Shown: positions 1 to 4,715 of the stretch, piece after piece | How the letters are laid out: each line of letters starts with the position of its first letter | Numbering within the stretch: position 1 is the stretch's first letter | Source of the DNA: DASXTB01 sp036505615 | GTDB lineage: Bacteria; Acidobacteriota; UBA6911; JACQSX01 | Assembly: GCA_036505615.1 (NCBI GenBank) | Contig: DASXTB010000252.1 | Location: 1-7,005, forward strand | Length of the DNA stretch: 7,005 nt | Direction of reading: 5' to 3' | Position numbers and translations under genes: made by a program | The notes under the pieces: generated by a model | Database searches by the model: none | Told to the model about the DNA's origin: nothing | The model's input: the letters and a program-made list of their open reading frames with translations, nothing else

Positions 1-780
1 TCCTAGCTCCAGCGTCACTCTCTTTAAGGTGTCCGCACCGCTGCGCAGAATTTCCCTGCCGGTCTTGGTTTCTCCGGTAAAAGCGATTTTGTCGATTCCC
101 GGATGCGTCACCATCGCGGCGCCGATGGCGCTTCCCGGGCCGGTGATTACGTTGAAAACCCCGGGCGGAAGCCCCGCTTCCTGAACGACTTCGGCCAACT
201 TCAAGGCCGTCAGCGGCGTCAGGCTGGCGGGCTTTACGATTACCGTATTTCCGGCGGCCAGTGCGGGGGCGATTTTCCAGCTTGCCAGCAGCAGCGGAAA
301 GTTCCACGGCACGATGGCAGCCACCACACCAACCGGTTCTCGGTAGGTGAAGTTAAACGATTTCGCCCCGATGGGCACGGTTTCTCCATGGATCTTGGTG
401 GCCCAGCCGGCGTAATACTGGAATACATCCGCGACCATGGGAATGTCGGCATAGCGGCTCTCAAAGATGGGCTTGCCGTTGTCGCTAGTCTCCAAGCGGG
501 CGAATTCGTCGGCGCGACGGAAAATCAAATCACCGATTCTCCACAGGATTCGACCGCGCTCCTTGGGACTCATGGCGGGCCAAGGCCCGCTCCGAAATGC
601 CTTTCGCGCCGCCTCGACGCTGCGATCGACGTCTTGCTTGCCGGCTTCCGCGACCCGGGCAATAACTTCCTCTGTCGCGGGATTGATGGTGGAAAAGTAA
701 TTCCCACCGGCTGGTTCAGTCCACTCGCCGTTGATGAACAACTTTCGTACTGGAATGCTCGCTTCCACAGTGGATGCCAT
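1..780 (-). CDS. Aldehyde dehydrogenase, NAD(P)-dependent (N-terminal 260 residues, cut by window edge)
   Basis: This is the first 260 codons of an aldehyde dehydrogenase; the family is usually about 490 residues, so slightly over half is present and the frame leaves the window at base 1. Aldehyde dehydrogenases oxidise aldehydes to acids with NAD(P)+. Visible landmarks are the NPATEE segment (residues 33-38), PWNFP at 158-162 with the oxyanion-hole Asn160, the cofactor-binding VKPAS at 182-186, FTG at 234-236, and LELG at 257-260 with Glu258 matching the general base. The catalytic Cys lies beyond the edge. The start is an ATG preceded by GAGGAG three bases upstream. An oddity is GETKT (236-240), where many ALDH1/2 enzymes have GST; I recall GET in semialdehyde-dehydrogenase-like branches, so substrate is not assigned. 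It is the last visible gene of the TetR/hydratase cluster, 105 bp after the hydratase and separated from it by a palindromic repeat. Confidence 0.95.
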   Translation of the reverse strand, partial: MASTVEASIPVRKLFINGEWTEPAGGNYFSTINPATEEVIARVAEAGKQDVDRSVEAARKAFRSGPWPAMSPKERGRILWRIGDLIFRRADEFARLETSDNGKPIFESRYADIPMVADVFQYYAGWATKIHGETVPIGAKSFNFTYREPVGVVAAIVPWNFPLLLASWKIAPALAAGNTVIVKPASLTPLTALKLAEVVQEAGLPPGVFNVITGPGSAIGAAMVTHPGIDKIAFTGETKTGREILRSGADTLKRVTLELG

Positions 781-792
781 AAGCTCCTCGTA
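781..792 (-). promoter_or_regulatory. Ribosome binding site of the aldehyde dehydrogenase gene
   Basis: On the minus strand the bases before the ATG read ACGAGGAGCTT. GAGGAG is a strong Shine-Dalgarno match, although the spacing to the ATG is short (3 nt). It supports the start chosen here and shows that the gene can be translated independently of the upstream hydratase. Confidence 0.6.
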
Positions 793-813
793 ATCAGAAT
801 TGACTAAACTCAC

Positions 814-881
814 CCTTTGTGTCCGTGGTGTCCTTTGTGGTTGGATTTCTTTCACCACTAAGGACACAGCAGACACAAAGG
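814..881. repeat. Palindromic intergenic repeat, copy 1 (9-nt-unit arms)
   Basis: This is an imperfect inverted repeat: left arm 814-841, loop 842-853 (12 nt, T-rich), right arm 854-881. About 24 of 28 arm positions can pair. Read from loop outward, each arm is ACCAC followed by units of the form NNGGACACA, for example AAGGACACA in the right arm. It begins 4 nt past the stop codon of the hydratase gene and precedes the aldehyde dehydrogenase. It shares arms and loop size with the copies at 3233-3301 and 3751-3827. It lacks a T-tract after the stem on the minus strand, so it is not a canonical intrinsic terminator, though such a stem in mRNA could affect stability or read-through. Confidence 0.9.
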
Positions 882-885
882 TTCA

Positions 886-1701
886 TTACTTTCCTTGAAA
901 TTTCGCGGTTCTTTTTTCTACATAGGCTGCCAAACCTTCTTTTGCATCCTCACTCTGGAAAAGCTGCTGCTGCAGTTCGCGCTCCAGCGCCAGAGCTTCC
1001 GGAAAAGCGATCTCTATTCCGGACTGAACCGAACGCTTAATTCGTCCCACAGCTTTTGCCGCCTTGTGAGGAGGCAAGAACTGACGGGCGTAGTCGATCA
1101 CTTCGTCCATAAAATTGTCGCGGCCGTAGATCTCGTTGATCAAACCCATCTCCAGAGCTTCCTCGAAGCTGAAGGTGCGGCCGCTGATCATCAACTCGAT
1201 AGCGCGCGATTTGCCGACCAGACGGCAAACCCGCTGGGTGCCGCCGGTGCCGGGAAGCACGCCGAGCGAGATTTCCGGCAAGCCAATTTTGCCGCCATCT
1301 TTGCGTGCGATGCGCAGGTCGGCTGCCATGGCGATTTCCAGACCGCCGCCGACGGTGTGGCCGTTAAGCGCGGCGATAACCAGTTTGGGCGTCTGCTCCA
1401 GCCGGTTGAGCGTCTCATTGGCGTGCAGACAGAAGTAGTACTTGAACTGGGGAGTTACCGTGGAAAGCATCTTGATGTTAGCGCCGGCCGAGAAAAATTT
1501 TTCACCCTTACCGGTCAGGATGATCAAGTGGACGTTATCATCCATGCGCGCCCTAAGGATCGCCTCGTCCATCTGGCGCATCATTTCATAGGTGTAAGTG
1601 TTGGCCGGAGGGTCGTTCATTGTGAAGAAGGCGATCCCGCCGTCGACTCGATATTCCACCAGGGTCGAGGCCACCTCGGTTTGCTCTATGGTCTTGCTCA
1701 T
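886..1701 (-). CDS. Enoyl-CoA hydratase/isomerase family protein
   Basis: A complete 271-residue crotonase-superfamily enzyme of normal length. Enoyl-CoA hydratases add water across the 2,3 double bond of enoyl-CoA esters in beta-oxidation and related acyl-CoA pathways. Both glutamates used by true hydratases are present: Glu122 in GGGLEIAMAADL (118-129) and Glu143 in LPEISLGVLPGTGGTQR (141-157). The oxyanion-hole segment SAGANIKML is at 71-79. The ATG has a good RBS (AGGAG, 8 nt upstream) and overlaps the TGA of the TetR gene by 4 nt (ATGA), implying one transcript and coupled translation. The stop (TAA) lies 4 nt before a palindromic repeat. With the TetR regulator and aldehyde dehydrogenase it suggests a small acyl-CoA or fatty-acid catabolic unit. 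The exact acyl chain is not readable from sequence, and a non-hydratase crotonase activity remains possible. Confidence 0.93.
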   Translation of the reverse strand: MSKTIEQTEVASTLVEYRVDGGIAFFTMNDPPANTYTYEMMRQMDEAILRARMDDNVHLIILTGKGEKFFSAGANIKMLSTVTPQFKYYFCLHANETLNRLEQTPKLVIAALNGHTVGGGLEIAMAADLRIARKDGGKIGLPEISLGVLPGTGGTQRVCRLVGKSRAIELMISGRTFSFEEALEMGLINEIYGRDNFMDEVIDYARQFLPPHKAAKAVGRIKRSVQSGIEIAFPEALALERELQQQLFQSEDAKEGLAAYVEKRTAKFQGK

Positions 1702-2351
1702 AATCTTTGCTCCTGGAAAGGGGCCGAAGGCACGGTATTGGCTTCACGCGAGTCGAAGCCGTCTAAAAACAACGATGTCATGACATCGGCCAGTCGGTGA
1801 ATGTTGGTATCCTTTTTCGGGTCGTACCAGGTGTAAATCCAGTTCATCATCCCCAGCAGGCAAAGGGCAGACAGACGCGCATCTTTGCGGCGCCGCTGCT
1901 GCGCCCGCTGCACATCATCGAGGACTTGTTCCATCAGGGCCACATAGCGGCGTTTCTTAGCCATGATCTCGTCAAAATACTTGCCGCGAAGCGAATCTGC
2001 TTCATGCGCTAGAACCTTGGTTTCGTTCCAGTGCCGGATGAAAAAGTGCAGGTGGTTGAAGACAAAGAAACGCAGTTTTTCGCGCGGGTCCGAATACTCG
2101 GAGAGCTGCTGCTCGAGCAATTCGGTAACCCGATCGAAAGCATAGCTCGAAATCAGGTAAAGCAGCTCCTCTTTGGTCCGGAAATAGTAGTAGAGCCCGG
2201 AAAGGCTGGTGCGTGCGGCGCGGGCAATGTCGCGCATAGAGGCGTTATGAAAGCCCTTTTCGGCAAAGACTTGAGCCGAAACACGCAAAATTTCATTCAG
2301 CCGCGCGTCGTATCGTTGTGACGCCAGGCGTGTGGTTTCAATCGGAGCCAT
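1698..2351 (-). CDS. TetR-family transcriptional repressor, KstR2/FadR-like
   Basis: A 217-residue regulator of typical TetR length. The N-terminal helix-turn-helix spans about residues 18-65 and includes FAEKGFHNASMRDIARAA (29-46) and the recognition-helix region TSLSGLYYYFRTKEEL (48-63). The ligand-binding half ends in GMMNWIYTWYDP (167-178), which resembles the C-terminal domain of KstR2/FadR-like TetR proteins that sense acyl-CoA compounds; this subfamily call is from memory of the family. The gene overlaps the hydratase start by 4 nt, so the repressor and its presumed target enzyme are co-transcribed. A palindrome 8 nt before the ATG overlaps the predicted promoter, as expected for autorepression. 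The arrangement suggests a local regulator of the hydratase/aldehyde dehydrogenase unit, released by an acyl-CoA ligand. The ligand is not identifiable from sequence. Confidence 0.93.
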   Translation of the reverse strand: MAPIETTRLASQRYDARLNEILRVSAQVFAEKGFHNASMRDIARAARTSLSGLYYYFRTKEELLYLISSYAFDRVTELLEQQLSEYSDPREKLRFFVFNHLHFFIRHWNETKVLAHEADSLRGKYFDEIMAKKRRYVALMEQVLDDVQRAQQRRRKDARLSALCLLGMMNWIYTWYDPKKDTNIHRLADVMTSLFLDGFDSREANTVPSAPFQEQRL

Positions 2352-2358
2352 GGTTGTA

Positions 2359-2376
2359 TTCGAACAATCGTTAGAA
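2359..2376. promoter_or_regulatory. Candidate TetR operator, proximal site
   Basis: An 18-bp imperfect palindrome (TTCGAACAATCGTTAGAA) begins 8 nt upstream of the tetR ATG. It matches the perfect palindrome at 2470-2487 at 15 of 18 positions. It overlaps the end of the putative -10 box and the expected transcription start, so bound repressor would block initiation. TetR regulators commonly autoregulate through such sites; binding here is inferred. Confidence 0.6.
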
Positions 2377-2403
2377 TATCATGGTGCGGCGGGATGGAGT
2401 CAA
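2375..2403 (-). promoter_or_regulatory. Putative sigma70-type promoter for the tetR-hydratase operon
   Basis: On the minus strand TTGACT (2403-2398) matches 5 of 6 bases of the -35 consensus and GATATT (2380-2375) matches 4 of 6 bases of the -10 consensus, with a 17-nt spacer. Initiation would fall near 2368, giving a leader of about 17 nt with no evident Shine-Dalgarno sequence. TATTCT (2378-2373, 19-nt spacer) is an alternative -10. The overlap with the palindrome at 2359-2376 strengthens the call. Confidence 0.45.
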
Positions 2404-2469
2404 TGACGTCGGTAATTCCTCGATCTGCTCAAATCAGCCCGGGAAAAACAACGGTAGAGGCTTTCAAAG

Positions 2470-2487
2470 TTCGAACGAGCGTTCGAA
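2470..2487. promoter_or_regulatory. Candidate TetR operator, distal perfect palindrome
   Basis: TTCGAACGAGCGTTCGAA is a perfect 8-2-8 inverted repeat, the geometry of a TetR-dimer site, and a near copy of the site before tetR (15/18). The two centres are 111 bp apart. It lies 54 nt upstream of the chosen start of the divergent glycosylase gene, so it may control that gene's promoter, or act with the proximal site through DNA looping. Confidence 0.6.
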
Positions 2488-2541
2488 TTGGTGCTGCATC
2501 GGCCCGGCGACATACAAATGGCGCCCTGGGCGCGGTTCTCG

Positions 2542-3237
2542 ATGACAGATACTCTCACGAAGATTTCAGGCGACGTCATCTCCTGTGAACGTTGTCCCCG
2601 GCTGAGGAGCTACTGCCGTCAAGTTGCGCGGCAGAAGCGACGGATGTATCTGAATGAAGAATATTGGGGCAAGCCGGTTCCCGGATTTGGAGATCCCAAG
2701 GCGAAGCTTTTGGTTGTGGGACTGGCACCGGCGGCGCATGGAGGAAACCGCACCGGGCGCGTTTTCACCGGCGACCGGAGCGGCGATTGGCTTTACGCGG
2801 CTCTCCATGCGTGCGGCTTTGCTAACCAACCGGTTTCAAGGCGCCGCAACGACGGGTTGAAATTGATGGAGGCGTACATTACCGCAGCCGCTCGCTGTGC
2901 TCCTCCGGCCAATAAGCCGACTGGTGAAGAGTTCTCGAATTGTCGCGAATATCTAGTCCGTGAATTGAATTTATTGCGCCGCTTGCGAGTGATTCTCTGT
3001 CTCGGCAAACTGGCGCTGGATAACTACTGGCTGGCCCGCAGGGAACAGGGATTGGCAGTGCCACGTCCGCGGTTTGCTTTTGGGCATGGCGCCGAATGGC
3101 GTTCTCCGGAGGGCCTGGCCGTCCTGTGCAGTTACCATCCCAGCCAGCAAAACACGCAAACCGGCAAGCTCACCGGGTCGATGTTCCATGCAGTGCTTGC
3201 GCGGGCACGAGAGTTATGTGGGCAGGTTGCCCTGTGA
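2542..3237 (+). CDS. Uracil-DNA glycosylase, family 5 (UdgB-like, Fe-S)
   Basis: A 231-residue enzyme recognisable as family 5 uracil-DNA glycosylase, which removes uracil (and other deaminated bases in characterised members) from DNA as the first step of base excision repair. Four cysteines suited to a [4Fe-4S] cluster are seen: Cys15 and Cys18 (CERC), Cys119 (RCAPP) and Cys134. The conserved GLAPAAHGGNRTGR (60-73) is followed by FTGDRSG with Asp78, matching the catalytic Asp of the Thermus UdgB. The motif near the C-terminus is SYHPSQQNTQTG (197-208), and GHG (181-183) is also present. The start is uncertain: ATG 2542 puts the first Cys where it lies in relatives, but ATG 2518 and TTG 2488 are in frame and none has a clear RBS. 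It is divergent from tetR and converges on the GxxExxY gene. Its stop codon lies inside a palindromic repeat. Confidence 0.92.
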   Translation: MTDTLTKISGDVISCERCPRLRSYCRQVARQKRRMYLNEEYWGKPVPGFGDPKAKLLVVGLAPAAHGGNRTGRVFTGDRSGDWLYAALHACGFANQPVSRRRNDGLKLMEAYITAAARCAPPANKPTGEEFSNCREYLVRELNLLRRLRVILCLGKLALDNYWLARREQGLAVPRPRFAFGHGAEWRSPEGLAVLCSYHPSQQNTQTGKLTGSMFHAVLARARELCGQVAL

Positions 3238-3301
3238 CCGTTGTGTCCGTGGTGTCCTTTGTGGTTAAGCTTTTTTTACCACCAAGGACACGGCGGTCAC
3301 A
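3233..3301. repeat. Palindromic intergenic repeat, copy 2, holding both convergent stop codons
   Basis: Left arm 3233-3265, loop 3266-3277 (12 nt, T-rich), right arm 3278-3301. The right arm is one 9-nt unit shorter than the left. The outermost unit reads TGTGACCG on one side and CGGTCACA on the other, so TGA stop codons for the glycosylase (3235-3237) and, on the minus strand, for the GxxExxY gene (3297-3299) both lie in the arms. Weaker symmetry continues outward to about 3226 and 3308, within the final codons of both genes. The position between convergent genes fits a bidirectional transcription barrier, but the T-run is in the loop and not after the stem. Confidence 0.9.
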
Positions 3302-3701
3302 GTGCGACTCGCCTGATCCCATCGCGAAGGTGCGCTACGTTGAAATTAATGAGTAAGCCCAGGCGGTTGCCGGTGAGCTTCAGGTAGGACAGCACTTGGG
3401 CGGTATGGACTGGATGAAGGGCATCCACTGCCTTTACTTCTACAATCAGACAACCTTCAACCAATAAATCGATACGAAATCCTATATCGAGTCGGACGCC
3501 ATGGTAACAGAGGGGAAACGGCGCCTGGCGCTGCACCAGAAGGCCTCGCTGCAGAATGTCGTAAGCGAGGCAGGCTTCATAAACGTTCTCCAGTAATCCC
3601 GGCCCTAGTTCCGAATGGACTTTGAACGCACTGTCCAGCACTGAAGTGGCAATTTCATTCACGCGCCCGGGAATCGGAGCCGGTGCCTCTTTGGAGCTCA
3701 T
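3297..3701 (-). CDS. GxxExxY protein (PD-(D/E)XK nuclease-fold, PDDEXK_3 family)
   Basis: A 134-residue protein of the family named for its GxxExxY motif, here Gly35-Leu-Leu-Glu38-Asn-Val-Tyr41 within SELGPGLLENVYEACL (30-45). The PD-(D/E)XK signature is intact: Asp78 in GFRIDLL, Glu88-Val-Lys90 in LIVEVKAV, and a later Gln102 in QVLSYLK. LGLLINF (114-120) and the GIRRV tail are also typical of the family. Length is normal, so the gene looks intact. The fold predicts a metal-dependent nuclease, but to my knowledge no activity is established for the family. The ATG lacks a clear RBS, and GTG at residue 14 is an alternative start. It follows the membrane-protein gene with a palindromic repeat between them, and a second copy of the same repeat holds its stop codon. 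No convincing promoter was seen, so it may depend on read-through. Confidence 0.9.
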   Translation of the reverse strand: MSSKEAPAPIPGRVNEIATSVLDSAFKVHSELGPGLLENVYEACLAYDILQRGLLVQRQAPFPLCYHGVRLDIGFRIDLLVEGCLIVEVKAVDALHPVHTAQVLSYLKLTGNRLGLLINFNVAHLRDGIRRVAL

Positions 3702-3750
3702 GTACTACTAAACTGGGATTAAGCCGAATTTGCGAAACTTTTTTTGTACC

Positions 3751-3827
3751 CGCTGTGTCCGCTGTGTCCTTGGTGGTCAAAAAAGCCTTTAACCACAAAG
3801 GACACAAAGGACACAACGGACACAACG
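3751..3827. repeat. Palindromic intergenic repeat, copy 3 (longest arms)
   Basis: Left arm 3751-3777, loop 3778-3791 (14 nt, A-run then T-run, able to extend the stem), right arm 3792-3827. The right arm contains one more 9-nt unit than the left (AAGGACACA, AAGGACACA, ACGGACACA). Partial symmetry extends to 3747 and 3832. It begins 12 nt after the stop of the membrane-protein gene and lies 50 nt before the GxxExxY start. All reading frames through it are low-complexity (for example repeated CPL or GHK triplets), so reading frames across it should not be taken as genes. Confidence 0.9.
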
Positions 3828-3839
3828 TATACTGCCCCA

Positions 3840-4715
3840 CTAGAGAACAACGCGGGACCGGTAGTATTCCAGTTCAGAGGCCAGAAGAGCCACCCGCAGG
3901 CCGGAGCGTAGGATCATTGTCGATTGCTGAAGGACTATCATGAGCAGAATCAGTCCCCAGTTGTTCGAAGGCACGACGGTGCGAACGACGGCATAAATCC
4001 CATAGAGCAGCAAACCTGCCACGCCCACGCCGCACAGAATTGCAAAAGTGCCCACCAGGTGTCCGATAACAAACCGAAGGGAAAACCAGAGCTGGCGCAA
4101 CATGTCTCGCCGATCTTGCAGCGACGACCGGATGCGGGTGTAGTCAAGAATTAACTTAAAGAAAAGAATAACCAGGATGACTGCGGCATACCGCAGCAGA
4201 AAGAGCAGCACCGGCAAAACTTCGGATGAGGTATCTCTCGAAACAAAATCAAAGAAGCGCCGGAGGGCAGAGTTGAAAAACACCACCACTAATAGAGCGG
4301 GAAGGGCGCCTACAATAAGAAGCCTCAAGAAACGAAGAAAGAATCGGCCCGCACCGCAAAAAAAGAGATGCAGCAGACTTTCCTGGTTCTGGGCACTCAA
4401 CACGTGCAGAATTCCGCCCACCAGAAGTGTGTCGGTCAGCAACGCGAGTCCCACTACACACGCGATGATTGTTCCGCCCAAACTCCATACTTGAGTGCGA
4501 TCGTATTGGGCCAGCTCTTGAAAAACCTGAAAAGAAAAACGCTGCAGCAGGACGTCGCCTTCCAGGCTGCGGTTGAGTATCTGGCTCCACCAGACGAAGA
4601 CAGGAATGGCAACCACGGCGGCCAGGACCAGCTGCGAGATCCAGACCAGGGTGATAGCCTTTTTTTGCCTCCCGATCTGCCTGAATCCGGATTGTAGACA
4701 GCGAAGCGTGCTCAT
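3840..4715 (-). CDS. Polytopic membrane protein of unknown function
   Basis: A 291-residue hydrophobic protein with about six membrane segments, near residues 20-43, 78-106, 128-148, 166-190, 213-245 and 253-280. I do not recognise a named family. The most distinctive stretch is the cytosol-like segment DYTRIRSSLQDRRDMLRQLW (191-210), followed by FSLRFVIGH. Similar DYxRIR...LRFV segments occur in uncharacterised bacterial membrane proteins. The start at 4715 is chosen because its ATG overlaps the TGA of the upstream peptidase gene (ATGA); an in-frame ATG at 4775 would add 20 non-hydrophobic residues and overlap the peptidase by 64 nt, which is less likely. The coupling implies production together with the M1 peptidase, perhaps as a membrane partner or transporter. 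The stop is TAG and a palindromic repeat follows 12 nt later. Confidence 0.8.
   Translation of the reverse strand: MSTLRCLQSGFRQIGRQKKAITLVWISQLVLAAVVAIPVFVWWSQILNRSLEGDVLLQRFSFQVFQELAQYDRTQVWSLGGTIIACVVGLALLTDTLLVGGILHVLSAQNQESLLHLFFCGAGRFFLRFLRLLIVGALPALLVVVFFNSALRRFFDFVSRDTSSEVLPVLLFLLRYAAVILVILFFKLILDYTRIRSSLQDRRDMLRQLWFSLRFVIGHLVGTFAILCGVGVAGLLLYGIYAVVRTVVPSNNWGLILLMIVLQQSTMILRSGLRVALLASELEYYRSRVVL

Larger units (their letters stand above)
3233..3832. other. Candidate repeat-bracketed GxxExxY module
   Basis: A unit of about 600 bp consists of an intact GxxExxY gene with one palindromic repeat at its 3' end and a related palindrome 50 bp upstream of its start. A third copy of the repeat occurs alone at 814-881. 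The layout resembles REP palindromes flanking RAYT genes, but there is no transposase, no recognised target-site duplication, and no proof that the protein acts on the repeats. Confidence 0.3.

Noticed and set aside
103..807. Long plus-strand open frame over the aldehyde dehydrogenase
   Set aside because: It is antisense to a clear ALDH with catalytic motifs; its translation is Arg/Gly-rich and matches no family.
895..1800. 301-codon plus-strand open frame antisense to the enoyl-CoA hydratase and the end of tetR
   Set aside because: The minus strand encodes well-conserved proteins here; this frame is a codon-bias shadow with no recognisable motif.
3233..3301. Canonical rho-independent terminators at the repeats
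   Set aside because: Stems are long and imperfect, and the T-runs lie in the loop or on the wrong side of the stem, so the standard terminator signature is missing. A transcription effect is still possible.
3751..3827. CRISPR-like array
   Set aside because: The units are 9 nt, contiguous and arranged as inverted arms; there are no regular spacers and no cas genes.
3683..3943. Small open frames running through repeat copy 3 (repetitive GHK or CPL peptides)
   Set aside because: The frames stay open only because the 9-nt units contain no stop codon; the peptides are translated repeat, not genes.
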